A DNA stretch of 64,000 bases from Antedon mediterranea (lineage: Eukaryota > Echinodermata > Crinoidea > Comatulida > Antedonidae). Location of the stretch: assembly GCF_964355755.1 (NCBI RefSeq), contig NC_092677.1:9260601-9324600 (forward strand). The letters are read 5' to 3'. How positions within the stretch are numbered: the first letter of the stretch is position 1; each line of letters opens with the position of its first letter. The notes below the pieces were generated by a model that did no database searches, was not told where the DNA came from, and saw only the letters and a program-made list of their open reading frames with translations. A program made the translations under genes and the position numbers. Positions 1 through 13,800 of the stretch are shown here, in pieces.

Positions 1-1285
1 AGATGTTAAAAAACAAGGTTACAGAACTGCAGGCAGAACTGGACGAGAGTAAAAGAGTTTACGAGTAAGTATTTTTATTTTAGTCCAATAAAGGCAGTTA
101 TTATTTAATATATAGGATAAATAATATCCTTGATTTATAAAGTGCCTAATGTTGTGAAACCTTTTAAGCTCTGTACATATTATTAACCCGGTCGTTGGAT
201 CAAACACATAAGGAAACATACTCCCATAATACAGCTAGTAAAAACATTACATTATATTTCTCCAGGGGTTTTTGGGCAGAAAGAGGATTGAAGATAATAT
301 TAATAATAACTAATGTTTTTTTTTTAAAGCAATCTGGACAGAAGATGGAAAGATAAGGGTGAAATCATTTCGCAGCTGGAGACACAAGTGCGGCAGGTGA
401 AACAAAATTTTGATGACAAGGAATCCAAGTTGCTTGCTGCTAGAGACAAGGCCGTTGCATCAGAAAGGTATCATATAAAGGTTATGAAGAGATAGAGCAT
501 GTATCAATTTCATTTATTCACACAAAGTAGACCTACTGCAACAGTGGAGTTGTAGCTTGAAGGTTAAGCATGGTATAGTTTATCCATCCTGTAATTAGTG
601 AGTGAATCTGCTGATAGATTATAAGGAAAAAAAAACAATTTTTAGAAATGATTTGATATCATTTATTATAGAGTTGCTCTGGAGAAGATAAGTGCAATGG
701 ATGATGCGTTTGCCAACCAGTTAACCATGGTACAGGGAAAGCATGAAGAAGAATTAGAGAAATTGAAGTTTGAAAAACAACGGCAAATTGATGAGGCTAG
801 AGCTAAGGTATTGGGGAATCTTGTCCAATAACAATATAGATATCACAAACTGTGTTGATACATAAATAATAAATATATACAAATCATTTTCATGACTATA
901 ATAATTTAATGATAAATGTATAGGGTTCATTCATGATGCATATTTGATTCATACATTTTTGTGTGCAGTTAAACTTTACAATATATTTACCTACCTCCAC
1001 TAATTACTGTCCCTTGTATGTTTGTAGGTATTGAATAAACGCCCCATAAAAACCAACAATTAACACCCTGAGGCGTTTCAAATAAATACATTATGTATGT
1101 AAATATGCATTAAATTTATTATATAAATGAATCCTGCAAAATATGATCATTTTCAGGTTTTGACTGTGGAGGAGGAGATGAGGCAGATGTTGGTAGAAAC
1201 GGCCAATCAGAAGAAAGTGATGGAAGGTAAGCTGCATAGATTGACACAGGCATTCTCTGACATACAACAGGAAATGACATCGTGA
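1..1285 (+). CDS. coiled-coil protein, C-terminal four exons (5' partial)
   Basis: Four exons join in phase: 1-64, 330-467, 672-807 and 1157-1285, with introns bounded by gtaagt/aaag, gtatca/atag and gtattg/tcag. The product is rich in Glu, Lys, Gln and Leu with heptad-like spacing, so an alpha-helical coiled coil is expected; no catalytic motif is visible. The last exon reads through a possible donor (gtaagc at 1227) and ends in a short helix (motif RLTQAFSDIQQEM) before TGA at 1283-1285. If that donor were used, the gene would continue further downstream. The gene enters from the left edge, so its N terminus and full length are unknown. I do not recognise the family with confidence; a centrosomal or ciliary coiled-coil protein is a reasonable guess from composition only. 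Confidence 0.72.
1028..1093. repeat. short inverted repeat, ATTGAATAAACGCC family
   Basis: The left arm reads GTATTGAATAAACGCCCC; the right arm is a complementary GAGGCGTTTCAAATAAATAC. The same arm sequence bounds the elements at 5836-6046 and 35588-35924. It sits in the intron before the last exon of the coiled-coil gene. Confidence 0.5.
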
Positions 1286-3307
1286 CATCCAGGATTTGGT
1301 AAGCAATGCAGACATTGTGTTAAAGAGCTATCCCTACTTATGGAGTGGTTGGTGCAGTTAATGCTGGTTGAGCTGTCATCATAATTTATATGTCTTCTTG
1401 TACCCAGGAGTGTAATGTGTTGGAGCAATAAATGCAGCAGTAGTGTTAGGAAATAATTATAATTTTTATACATTTTTTTGTTTGTCATTAGTATTAATAT
1501 TTCTATTCTTACTAATGCCATCAATCATTAACATTCTTATCGCCACTGTAACATCAGTGACAATCAAAATATTACTATATATTAAAGTGATATAAATATA
1601 CAAGGGATATGGGTCTAAGGTCAGAAATTGCATTTCCGGTCATTTTTCACTAAAATGTTTCATTAGACTGAATATGAATACAGTATAGGCCAGTGATTGT
1701 TGATATTTAAAAACTGATTTGTGTTTGTCCAAACAACCTTTCACCCTGACCTTTTGTCCTTTTGCCACATTTTCAAAATGTGTAACCAAGTTAGAAATGA
1801 TTTGACCATCCTAAACAATTTTATGAGATCAAATTCTCAGGACCTCAATGTTGATTTAGTTGATCCATGGAGGTATATACCTCCATGGTTGATCCAGTAC
1901 TAATGCTATATGCTATAAATTCCTTTATTTTCGTGACTCTAAATTATTGAAGATTTTGCCAATCATATTGAAATAATTGAATAAAGACCTTAATATTGTT
2001 GTATGCTCTATATTGGGAAAATTAAGCCAGTGTGTAAAAGCATTTAGATAGAATTAAAATATTTACCGGTCTTCTAGGTACCTGTTTTATAGTACAGGAT
2101 ACAACAAGTGGTTTGTGAAGGTCATTGGGTATTAGTAGGTGTTAACTTTGTCACTTTTAATTAAATCATGGTTTAGCTGCAGCCATGCTCTAAAACCATA
2201 TTCATATAGAATCAAAAGATAAAGATTAGTCCATGATTATATTTACTAGTTTTACTAGATAAACAGAAGTGACCATCAGCAGACAGCTGTCTAAACTACA
2301 ATGTATCAAATATAAGATCACCTTTTGGCATGCACAAATTACCAGTGCATTGTTAAAACCTTTGCCATATAGGGAAACAATAGATAATTATTAATATAAG
2401 TAATATAAATAGAGTACTTGAAACCAGAAAAAATAATAACCGTCGTAAACAATAGTTAAAACCATAGCATTAACTAACATCACTGCTTTTTGCTAATATT
2501 TGCATCTCCATTGAGATCCAGCCACTGATACCCACAGCATTGTCATAATTTGTTCATTAATTTGATTTGATTTATAATATGTATCCAGATATTTACAGAT
2601 TCAGTGGTATAGAAACCAATATATTGTTGTCTTATTTAACAGTTGAAAAAAACAAAAACAGGACATTAAAACAAACATAAATTACAAATTACACCACATC
2701 AGTGGATGTCTTGAAATTTCTCAGAACACTTTGTCCCCCATTTTTTGTTCCTTGTCCCCCTTTTTACCCTTTGTCCACTTGTTTTGTCACTTGTCCCCAT
2801 TTCTTGTCACTTTGTCTCTATTTATTGTCTAAGTGATCATCACACTTTATATAAACAGAAAATGAATGCTTAGGTTGAACAAATTCATTGACTTATTTAT
2901 TAATATCTCTGTGTAACCTTTAACACTTTCATTTCTTCCTTAATCAATGCAAGTCAATGCTTTTATTCAAAATTATTTTAATCTGATTAGAAATGGGAAG
3001 GAAATGATAGAGGCTAATAACAGAAAACAAATTAATTACATAATTATAATGAGGAAGTTGTGATCTCACAGCAGCAGTTACAATGTTAATATCATTTTGT
3101 TTAAAGGTTTGCATGGCATACAGAGGTTTACGATACTGCATGTAATTCCTAAAAAAGGAAGTGTGTAGAGTTGAGAAAGGCTTGCAGTGACGTTTTTGTT
3201 GTTGGAACTAAAATGTTCCACCTCCTGCAGAATGGCTTTCATGCAGTTCTGGATTTCAGTCGAGGTGAGAGTCTGTCTCTACACAGAACATACATCAACC
3301 TTCTGCT

Positions 3308-3525
3308 TCTCTTGTGTTGGTTACTGAAGTACAAGTTGGCAACTGGTTTGTGGTAGGATCTTTTACAGTGGTGTGCAATCTCTTGTGTTGGTTGCTGCAG
3401 TACAATTTGGCAACTGGTTGGTGGCAGGATCCTTTACAGTAGTGTGCAATCTCTTGTGTTTGTTGCTGCAGTTCAAGTTCGCAACTGGTTTGTGGCAGGA
3501 TCTTTTACAGTTGTGTGCAAATTGC
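3308..3525. repeat. tandem repeat, 71-bp unit x 3
   Basis: The words TCTCTTGTGTTGGTT and GGCAACTGGTTTGTGG recur at 71-base spacing (unit starts 3308, 3379, 3450). The copies differ by a few substitutions. No coding function is apparent. Confidence 0.85.
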
Positions 3526-3566
3526 TGACGTCTTTAGATTGTCGGTACCTGTCTATATACAGTAAA

Positions 3567-3635
3567 ACCTTTATTAAGGGGACACCTTCAGGACCCAAAA
3601 AAGTGTCCCCTAAATAGGAGTGTCCTTATTACTTT
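3567..3635. repeat. dispersed palindromic repeat, TTAAGGGGACAC family
   Basis: TTATTAAGGGGACACC is followed by AAGTGTCCCCTAAATAGGAGTG, an imperfect palindrome. Related copies lie at 7075-7200, 8145-8270 and 24745-24835, and the KIF15 LTR element is inserted inside another copy (43981-43998 plus 48845-48910). It is likely a small non-autonomous DNA transposon. Confidence 0.6.
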
Positions 3636-5835
3636 AAACTATTTAGACAGCTGAATACAGTAGTATTGTATAGCATGCAGCCATCTAGGACCTTTTCCAG
3701 TTTACAAATACATTTCAGTAATTCTCCCATGTATTGTGATTTATAGCAAGTTACGATTAACTTACATAATGTACATAAAAATTCATTCAGACATATATAT
3801 AATATTGATATTCATTAACTAAAAACATGATATTTATGATGTATATTATTATTTAATATTTCTTGTATATTGAACTATTAAAATACAAAAGCCAATAACA
3901 TAACTGATATAACATTGGGAATTATCTATCAATAAAACATCTTTTCTCTCTTATTATCATCAAAATAACATGTATTTTTTATTTCATTGTTTTCTATAAT
4001 AACTACAAAATAAATGTGCTATAAACCCACAAACAGTGAGACACTCTTCAGGCCTATCTTCCATGCTACACCATAAGTTCAAACAGAAAAACCAACAACA
4101 GAGTATAATAGTTAACTTAAAAGGGTCATGAATGGTTCACAAGAGAAAATACTTCCGGAGCATGTAAAGAACCTTCACCATGTGACTGTGTTGATCAGTT
4201 TGGACAGAGAAAACTTGTCTTTTTTTTAACTTTTTCATCATCATTAAATGTTATGCATAATCAATTCATAATATATGAGCATTCGATGACATATGATCTA
4301 ATTCCTACTACTGCATATTGTGTTTACTGGTCGTCTCCACAGTGTGTTAGTTACCCAATAGTGTACGTTCCTGGATGTCTTTATATGGACTCATAACTTT
4401 GCAAATCCCTCTACTGTATCATCCATGTTTATTGGTTCTTGAGTTGATTTCTGAAATCAAAATGAGACAAGTTTCGATAGTAAGCAGAGTTCTCCAATGC
4501 AATATTAAACCATAAATATTTGTTTGACGGTTTACAAATCACAGGCTTCAGGCTGTTTAGATTTTCATTTATCAACAAATGATAAATAGTTTATGTTATT
4601 TAAAAAGTTGTTTTACAAGAATTTAAAGTTGTTTAATTCTGGGATAAAATTGTCCATGCCTCCCAGGTCACGATTTAATTTCAAGATGGTGCGGTTAAGT
4701 GTGCTTGGAATTAAATATAAACAAACATACGAAAACAAACAGTGAGCTCATTTAATTCATTTTGACCATAAATCTGTGTTTTATTAAGATTTATTTCGAT
4801 CTACAGTATATACAATTGAATTATTTGAAAATTCGGCAAACACTGGTTAGATTTAAATAGGCATTCCGCATGTTTTTAATTTTTAATGGTGACATTTTGG
4901 GAGTATTTTTTCTATGTAGGCCTACTGTATATGGATTCTGAATAATGAATGGAATGCCTATGGAATGGTTTCTTGGATAAATGATCTCTGCAGTGTATTC
5001 ATTATAAGTATTTAATAGACTGCTCGTCGTGGACTTTCTTAGTTATATTAATTAAGGGGCTATTCAATTTATACGCGTACGTGTAGGCCTAGTAAAGTCA
5101 GCCGAAAACGTCGCAGTTTGTAAAGATCGTAAATTGTATTTCTTAAAATCCTGACCACTGTTCACGCAAGAGGCATTTTAACCCGATGGCGTAAAGTACG
5201 ACGCTAAAAAAAAAATACGATAGATATGAACGTCATTTGTAATTGTCTTCAGTATATGGACAATAATAACTAGAACGAAGTCCGGCGGAAAAACGTGACT
5301 TTTTCTTGGAGATCGTATTAGATTTCATTGACATTTGAGACGCTAAAAATATACCGGTAATTGTTTGTTAGGCCTATAGGTCCATGGTTGTTGGATACAT
5401 TATAGAATACATGGGCTTCATTCATGGGCCTATTGTATCAATACCGTAGTCTTCTAGTGACCATGAAATGTATTCTAAAACGAAACAAACGTGAGCCTAT
5501 AGGCTATATTTGTAAGATTTCTTCAAGATCGTAAATTACATTTCTTAAAATCGTAGACATTTTTTCATGCAAGAGATAAGTTGTGACAGGACTCGTATAT
5601 CTTACAATCAATGTTGGTGCATGATCGTAAGTCACAAGCTTAAAACCGTAATAACATCATATTAATTCAACGCCGGTCGGTATGGATTCGAAGATGAGGA
5701 GGCCTAACTATGTTAATATGATATGAAAGGGTACAGCAGACAGTGGTCTGTTCAGTGACCGACAACTTCTCCAGACTCCAAAACTCCAACACATTACCTT
5801 CGCACCCCCCCCCCCCCTCCAAATCAGTATTATTT

Positions 5836-6046
5836 ATTCGAATGAACGCCCCGCTTTTGAATAAACAATTTTTACTGTATTTTATCACTTCTCGATATTT
5901 ATTAATTGTTTTATTTTCTCATAATTATAGGGGGTATTTATTTGATTACCATATTATAAAATAAATAAACGCCTCCCTTGATTAAACTCCCACTAAAACT
6001 CATCCTGAACAATAAACGCCCCGGGCGTTTATTCGAAATATGGTAT
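5836..6046. mobile_element. MITE-like inverted repeat, ATACCATATTTATTCGAA family
   Basis: The right arm (GGGCGTTTATTCGAAATATGGTAT, about 6022-6046) and a left arm with GAATGAACGCCCCG and GAATAAAC flank AT-rich DNA. The termini match the element at 35588-35924. Boundaries are approximate. Confidence 0.45.
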
Positions 6047-6236
6047 GTAGTTGCAAGGATAGAATCGGAGGGAAAGAACTGGTTCGGAGGAAAAAGAACC
6101 GGATCGATTATGACCAAAATCAAATAATTTTCTCCCATTCCTATTGACGTACCCGCACACAATAAATATAAATACACACCCCTACTTTTACAATGGAATA
6201 ACCAAACCAAAAACTATATTTTATCAATTTACTTAC

Positions 6237-6949
6237 CAGTTGCGTGGCGACTTTTTTTTGTTTATCTTTTTTCTTCTCAGCAATACTTTGTTGAAGCTCC
6301 TTAAATGTATCATTATTGCTTTTAACTTTGTTTTTATTTTGGTGATTTAACTAAAAACGAAACACAAAGGCCTTTAATACATATCATATTTTCATTTTTA
6401 GTCGTGTGCAACGCGACTCTACAGCTCACTATGTCGGTCGGTCGGTCGGTAAACACTAACTTGTCCTCCCCTACTAACCGTCCTGTTTCGTAAAGTCCCT
6501 ATTACTACAAGACGACGCGCTCTTATCTCAGGATGGCATTCCACATGGACAGCGTCTTTGAATTATAATAATAATAATAATAATAAATAATATATTTATA
6601 CAGGATAAAACAATCAGATAACAGTGTATCTGTTTTACATTGTGGTCCTGTCCTGAATTATATAAGACGTTGTCTATATCGTTGAGACTAAAACATTTGC
6701 ACTTGAATTAAGTCACATACACTATATCGATTTTCTCTAAACATTCTTAAAAAGGAATTCTACATTATAATATTTTACTTGACACCTTACCCTCTTTAAG
6801 TTCGTTGAAACTGACTTGGCCTTCAATTGCTGAGCTTTCACTACTTTATGATGTGAAACTTTGAACACTTTCATTGTTGGTCCTTTTACTTTTCCACTTC
6901 CCGTCTTCAATTTTCCTCCCGGTTGGTTTTTCTGTTTGGCTTTTCCCAT
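6237..6949 (-). CDS. RBIS: RBIS-like ribosomal biogenesis factor (3' end not found)
   Basis: Small, very basic nucleolar protein family (human C8orf59/RBIS), implicated in assembly of the large ribosomal subunit. Two coding exons on the minus strand: 6949-6791 (53 codons from the ATG at 6949-6947) and 6350-6237 (38 codons), joined in phase 0 across a GTAAGG..TTTTTAG intron. The recognisable family core is GPTMKVFKVSHHK followed by KAKSVSTNLKR; the second exon continues with FKELQQSIAEKKK. A donor GTAAGT follows the second exon, so a short C-terminal exon should lie at lower coordinates; I could not place it. The first coding exon extends upstream to an acceptor at 6979-6980, so a separate 5' UTR exon is expected. 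Identity rests on the core motif and small basic character; the family is usually about 100 aa. Confidence 0.72.
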
Positions 6950-8107
6950 CTTCAATTCTTCGTATGCCTCCTTATCACCTGTAGTCAGAGAGTTGTAATA
7001 ATATCATTTCCTGTAGTAAAGGATAAAACAGTATAGAACCCTAATGAGGTTGAAACCCCTAAAAGAGAACAGCACTAATAAGAAGACACTTCTAATAAGG
7101 GGACACTTTCGTGTCACAAAGACACGAGAGGAAATATATGTTTACTACTACAATAACTACTACGACCCCTATTTAGGAGATACACCTTTTTTTAGTCCCG
7201 TAGAAGTCCCATAATAGTGTATGTTTAATTGAAGAGTAGGCATTTTCTTGTATGCTCTACTACACATGTCCTTTTTGTATGCACCGTACCCGTAGAGTAG
7301 AGTAGAGTCTTGACGTCACTTGTCTTGACGCAAACAAGCTCACAATAAACTAAAAATAGCAAACAATAAAAAATAGGCCTAATTTACTAATACAATGGCG
7401 GTGTACGTCCACGCACACGCAAGTCTCCGTGTAGTTTACGTAACAACTATTATATGATTAGGCCTACGATGACCTTAATAACTATATCCTTCTAAATGTA
7501 ATTAGCCATACACACGGTAATTATATAAATTAGAGAACGTTTTTTTTTTTTTTACTAATTATCATATCGTTTAGTGAAGGGTAAAGCTAGCCCCGATGCC
7601 CTTTTAAAAATTAAATTAAATCTTTTTTAAACAAAATGTAAAATAAATGTTTGCGGATTTACTAGGGTTCATTAAAAAATTACGAGCAAAGCATTCTTTA
7701 AAATATTTCTTAAAGTAAAGTATGTATAAAATAACGATATGAAAATGTAAATAAAGAGTAAACAATACAAATATAATATAGGCTAATAATAATGTAATTA
7801 CAAAGTCATAATCCTTGACATTGTGTCATATTTATTCGATGACAGATGAGACCCAATTAAAAAAGGTTGCCTGAATTTTGTGGGGGATAGCGAACTTTTT
7901 GATCGATAAATTATTTTTGTAAACGTCAAATTCTTTGCTCTATGCGTCAAGAAGGAAGAAAGACAGATAGCCGATGGGAAAGAAACGTGTCGTTGACCAA
8001 TTGTTAACAATAGATGATGAGCGATAGAAATAATTGATATGACCCAGCTTTAGAGCCAAGTGAACCATGGATTATATTGTGCAGGTGAGGTGAACTATTC
8101 CTAAACA

Positions 8108-8240
8108 AATAATCATTATACTGGTTATTCTTACTTCACTACCCCTATTAAGGGGACACCTTCTGGGCCCAACAATAATCATTATACTGGTTATTCTTAC
8201 TTCATTACCCCTATTAAGGGGACATCTTCTGGGTCTAACA
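8108..8240. repeat. 66-bp tandem duplication containing the GGGGACAC repeat
   Basis: AATAATCATTATACTGG..CCCCTATTAAGGGGACA occurs twice in direct orientation, offset by 66 bases, and is followed by the complementary AAAGTGTCCCCTGAATA arm. A copy of the dispersed palindrome has been locally duplicated. Confidence 0.75.
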
Positions 8241-9711
8241 AAGTGTCCCCTGAATACGGTAGGGGTTGTTTCTTATAATATAAATGTGGCTTGGCTCACG
8301 ACAACAATCTGCAAAAAGCGTCAACGGACCTGTTCTTGTTTAGTTATTTACCTGGATAATTCCACCCACCAATGTTTGCTTGAAACCAACTTATATTCGG
8401 GTACTACTAAGCCTGGCAGACCCACATCGGAAAACTTCATGTGGCCTACCTGACAAATAACATCACCATGAACTGAAATAACTGCGTACATTCTTATTCC
8501 GTGTTGATAACTAAATCAAAAATAAATATTACCATTGACCGGTTATATAGAATAAATGAAAGGTTAGGCCGTTTGACCGACCGAGATATAACGATCAAAC
8601 AACGGACTGAAATGGTACCAGACCGCCTGTGCTTCTGTTGATTATCAAATCATTTATTTACTGCATCAACACGCAATATTTACAATTGATTATAACAGGG
8701 ACCGGCTGTTTGCAGCTGAATTCCAGAATCATTGGAATTAAATACAAGACGGGACTGTATTCAACTTTAAATGTTGAAACGGGTACCGTACTATTTTGTC
8801 GAAAATTTGTATCGTATTCGGAAACTAATCACTGTTGAAACATTTAATGACATATAATAACGTCAACATTAATGTTAGGCGTTATTGGCTTCCAGGAGCT
8901 AATTAAAAGTATAGAGTGTTGGATTTCAGGTGTTGACCCATCAACGAACGTCATGGCGATTATAAATAGACGACGGTCGTAACATTTCGACGTTCCTCCA
9001 AAGCCCATGAAACTTCAGTTTCGTAAAATATGGATGGCACATAATAATATATACACACACATTTATCAAGAAACAATTACTTTATACCTTTAAGGCCATG
9101 TATACGATGTATGAAATATTTATAAACAAAACAAAAATATTAGTTATACCGTTATGGTACAATGTATCGACAAACCGGAATTCGCCAAACGTCAATTTGC
9201 CAATGCGTTTTTTTCGCCACCGAAAATGTCGTTAAGGAAATTTGCCGTGAGGTCTCGTAGGTCCGACAAATAGAGGCCTTGTAATGTGTGTGGCATCGTC
9301 CAGTACCGTTTCGTTCCGGATTTATCAAATGTTACACCGCAACGTCAACACGGAATTACCGATACCGTTTTGTATGAAGAAATGAAAACAAAGGATCTGA
9401 ATAATATACTGATCTTGTAGGGCAAGCTATCGCTTCTAACCCAGGTTATTGTCTGATCTCATCTTTAGTGCATCGTATCATGTACTTGATGGGTTTAATC
9501 GGTTCGATTGTGGATAATTACACCTATTTATCATCTAATAACCCATTTAATCAGTTATACATAACAGTTATTCAGACTCAAATGCCTCGTTAGATGGTTC
9601 TAAGACGTGCATTTTATAGTTATTCAAACAGAATGTACGCGCTTTTTCCCGTAATGAAACCTTTCCCCCTCGCGTGCAGAAGCAAGTCGGAAGTAGAGTA
9701 TTTTAAGTTAA

Positions 9712-10263
9712 AGATGTATTGTCCCTTGAAACACAAAAAAATGAAGGTCAAAATATACTAAATTTTAATTGGCCATATCAAAGTAATATTAAAGTTATTC
9801 ACTTTAAGTCGAAAATTCGAGCCAAAAACAACAATGTTACGTAATTAACAGCTAAATTATTTTGATTAGGCCTACATTTCGTCTGGAAAACAGTCGCGAG
9901 CGAAAGTAAACAAAGATTTCAAACCATGAGTATACATTATGCATGATGCTAATTAGGATTGTTTACAACTTGCACGGTTGAGAAGGTGTTTTCACACAGA
10001 TCATGAGGAAGTTTTATGATTATGCATACAGAGTAGCCAAATAAGCGCATTGCGTTATGAGATATGTTTTGATTGAAAACTTTGACTGGAAGTAAAATTT
10101 ATTTTTTTAACCAAAAAACGTCTGTATTTCAGTTAAATTATATTTTTTTCGACTAATTTTTGGTGAAAGTTAATAACTATTATGATACTTCAAAATGACC
10201 CACTTTTTTTCGAAATCTTTTTATTTGAATTTTTTTGGAATTTGACAAAGGGACAATACATCT
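9712..10263. mobile_element. TTAA-flanked MITE, AGATGTATTGTCCC termini (copy 1)
   Basis: Terminal inverted repeats AGATGTATTGTCCC and GGGACAATACATCT bound 552 bases and are flanked by TTAA on both sides (9708-9711, 10264-10267). Copy 2 is at 50031-50376. No transposase reading frame is seen. A TTAA target duplication suits the piggyBac or Kolobok groups. Confidence 0.8.
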
Positions 10264-10893
10264 TTAATGAGGACGCAGAAGATTTATACAGTACTATCAT
10301 GCATGCAGATGAACATATATAAATTGTCCATAACGTTATATAGGCCGACAAGACATGTCCTCAAATATGTCCATATATCGTACTCTACACCGTAGATAGG
10401 CAGGTCATCAAATGTAAATTACAGTAAGCTATAGTACATTACAGGACATCCTTAATGTTCAATGTTACTAATACGTAAATACTTTCATACTACTATTCAA
10501 TACTATTTCCACTATTCTTACAGTGTTAGTATAAGGCCTACTACAAATGATGGTATTTTGCGTTATACTAGATTCCCTTCCCCTCAATGGAAATGAAAGC
10601 CTGTCAATTACCGTAAGTTACGCCCACTCGGTGATTTAAGCTTGGCGTAACAACTACTTCCGACCAGTTATTTCGCTTGTTATAGTAATTGATATCACCA
10701 ATCACATCGCTCGATACACGATCAGCCTCCTTTTAATATTGTCACAAATAAAATCAATCGTTCACTGGTCGTGGGGCATTATATATTGTCTTGTCATGAA
10801 CACACGAGTCGAAATGACACTGTCGTGACAACGGTGATAATTCATCTCCATTGTGACTATTTTGACTTCGAATAATTTGCGGTTTATTTCAAG

Positions 10894-13800
10894 ATGAAGA
10901 ACGAAGTTATGGTATTGAAACTTGTAGCGTTCGTGTTTTTGGTTTTAAGCACAACGTATGCTGAAAATGAAGGTAATTAACTAATTTGTATTGATGTTTT
11001 TGAGTTTAAGAAGTCGTTAAGTTTCATTAAATCAATTAAATTGCACGTCGAGGCATTTAAAGTAACTAATCGCCGTATTATCTGTACTTTACACAAAAGC
11101 CGTGATATTGATTATTACTGTATAGCGTTGCTGATGATTGACAATATTCTGAATAAACAATTTAGGCCTACATGATGACCTATTAATTGTAGGTATAATG
11201 TTTATAATAGCAGTAGACCTACACATAGAATAGCCTAATAGGTAAGCCTAAGTAGAACCACGTAATAGGACTATGATGCAACTATTTAAAATTAATAGAA
11301 ATGTTTATTAATTATCTTTGTCAAAAAATAAACCAGTCCACTGTATCTTTCATATAAGGAACTATACCTATTTACTCAATTATAGTTTACCAGTAATATT
11401 TTTTATTCATAACAACAGTAATGAACTGGTTGATAGTTCGTAGTATTTATGATAGACAATCGGTTTGTATAGTTCAGTTCGAATGCTATTCAAACCACCC
11501 ACTTACCGACCATAAACCTCTTCTCACGTTAGTAAACATAACAGTACTCATAACATTATTAATATATCTTCATAGGTAGGCCTACATGCGCGCGTTTTGA
11601 CAGGTTTAAGTACTTGGACTTAAGGCCAGATCAACCCCCAACGTTACTTTTTGTCTACTGCAGTGCAGTAGATCGTTTACATACGTGATGATATGTTCGT
11701 TTCTTCATTTCATTGATAACACTGCGACATACCCATGCAGACTTGTAAGCAAAATTGAAAGTTTTACAATATCACGTAATGTAGATCGCGCTGTAAGTCA
11801 GAATTAGAGTTAATTTCCGGAGCAAATCAAACATCAAATGTACCGTATCTATCCGATATTTTCTTGAACCATTGAATGAAAAGATATTTGTTCATTGGAA
11901 AACGGTTAATAAATAGACAGACATAGACATTATGGAAAATTAACTTATTAAACATAAATCTCGTGAAAATTAAAGCATATTTTCGGTTCGACTAGCAGGC
12001 TAGTGGTTCGTGGTTTTTATTTTATGCTTTGGGTAAATACTTTAGTCAATTGACTCCCCTTTATAGAGCTTATTGTAATCCGTCTCTGTTGGTATTAACG
12101 GACACACACACTTTTCAACCAATTTGTATTTTAAAACGTAAGCAAATCTTTACAAATGACATTCTTTTTAACAATAATAACATAAGCCGCAACAGGTTGG
12201 CGGATTACCTGAAGCGAATAACTTTATCTAGTCACGTTACAAATACATTGTGTTTGGATATAACAATTGTGTACAAGCCCGAGAGATTATCACAGTATTA
12301 AGACCCGTTCACACCGAGCCCGGATTGCGATAAAAATGAGTGTACATAACTGGTTAAGAATAGAGCCTGTTCACACTCATTCCGTACAAAACGTGCGTGT
12401 GTGATCGAAAAACGTAGCTAACTATCCCTAGCTTAATCCGGGCTCGTTGTGAACGTCATTGAAAAAGTGCACAAGACATTTGAACGGCTTTTGGGGACAA
12501 ACTGCTGGAAACTATCTGGAAACTTCACAGAAATTGATGAGTTTGATAACACCAATACTGTAATCAATTATCATTATTTTCGACTCAATTTCTCACCCTG
12601 TAGGCCTTATGTACAACCATAATGCTCTTCCCTGGAGTGAAAACGATTACCTCCCGCAGTGATCAATCAATAATATTTTACCCTTATTACCCTCTAAAGA
12701 TCAATAATTTAACACGTTGCAAGCTTTGAGGTGTAAATGGTCAAATGCTGTGACATCATTTTCATTGTGGTGACGCAAACATACACTGCAGAAATTTAAG
12801 CTTGTTTCACAACGCTGAATTGATCAGCGACATTGCTTGTGATTACTTGCGCTGCGTCCAGTGTCAACCAAGCTTTATGAATTTTAAACAGATAATAATT
12901 TTATTTGGAAAATTATTGAATGGAAGTGTTTTTTTTCTTTTGAAATTAGCCATGTCCAAAAGCCATGATAATAAATAAAACTTACACGACTGATGTCCTG
13001 TCTTGTAAAGCGGTAGTCGATTTACCGTTTGGTCAAATAACCTTGATTTTACTCTTTCCTTCCCTTTATACCGTATTTACTTACAAAGATTACCGGACCT
13101 TATCCCTGCGTTATCCCTACATTACACAGACCTGAAATAGTTGGTTTGATTTTAAACTGCCACACAAACTGTTAATTAATTAGTTTTAATCGATTTTTAA
13201 CTTAATCAATTGGTTCTAGAAATTAATAATTAAACTCATCAGTTTATCGATATGTTTTTCAATTCATATGGGATTTAAATGATCGGAAACGTAATAGCGT
13301 ATATTTATATTTTGATTGATTTTTCTTCAAACGCATTACCTCAAACATATACAGTATTTTCTTATCAACTACGAAATTTTAGAATCGTGTCCCGCGATAT
13401 TTGGTAGTCTGGGAACACGAAATGTATGCAACACTACAATGACTAATTAAACACAGTACTGTACTTGAACGGGTCAACATGGGTCAAAATTTGTAGAATA
13501 CTGTATATCAATACTTTTAGACAATGAATTAGTCACAAAGAAAAATTATATACTATAATTTTTCTGTCAATCAACTGACCAACCTAAATGAGTCGCCAAC
13601 AAATCTAGGCACCAGATGGACATTATGGTCATCATCGGATGAAATAATCCATAACTCCTCCTCGTATGCTGGCATTTACAGGCAAGGTGTTATTTCCCTT
13701 TCCTCTTTGTTGATTACCGCTGACATACTATCTTATGAACTTTCATATCGTAAATATACTTACGTTGACTACTGAGATATAGCATCTTTAAAATCATTTG

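Larger units (their letters stand above)
1286..6236. other. intergenic, repeat-bearing
   Basis: No exon with coding character is seen on either strand apart from a possible unlocated last exon of the RBIS-like gene. The stretch holds a tandem 71-bp repeat (3308-3525), a copy of the dispersed GGGGACAC palindrome (3567-3635), a pyrimidine-rich tract of TTGTCCCC-like words near 2727-2820, two diverged direct copies of a GATCGTAAATT..TTTCTTAAAATC segment (about 5123-5200 and 5525-5600), a poly-C run near 5806, and an inverted-repeat element at 5836-6046. Confidence 0.6.
6950..10893. other. intergenic between RBIS-like and beta-lactamase-like genes
   Basis: This interval must hold the 5' UTR/promoter of the leftward RBIS-like gene and the promoter of the rightward secreted protein. 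No further coding exon was recognised. It contains two copies of the GGGGACAC repeat (7075-7200 and the duplicated copy at 8108-8240), a homopolymer T run near 7535, and a TTAA-flanked MITE (9712-10263). Most of the rest is unremarkable AT-rich DNA. Confidence 0.55.

Noticed and set aside
5667-6210. Minus-strand ORFs as the missing last exon of the RBIS-like gene
   Set aside because: None shows a suitable acceptor in phase with the expected short acidic/hydrophobic tail, and they overlap an inverted-repeat element.
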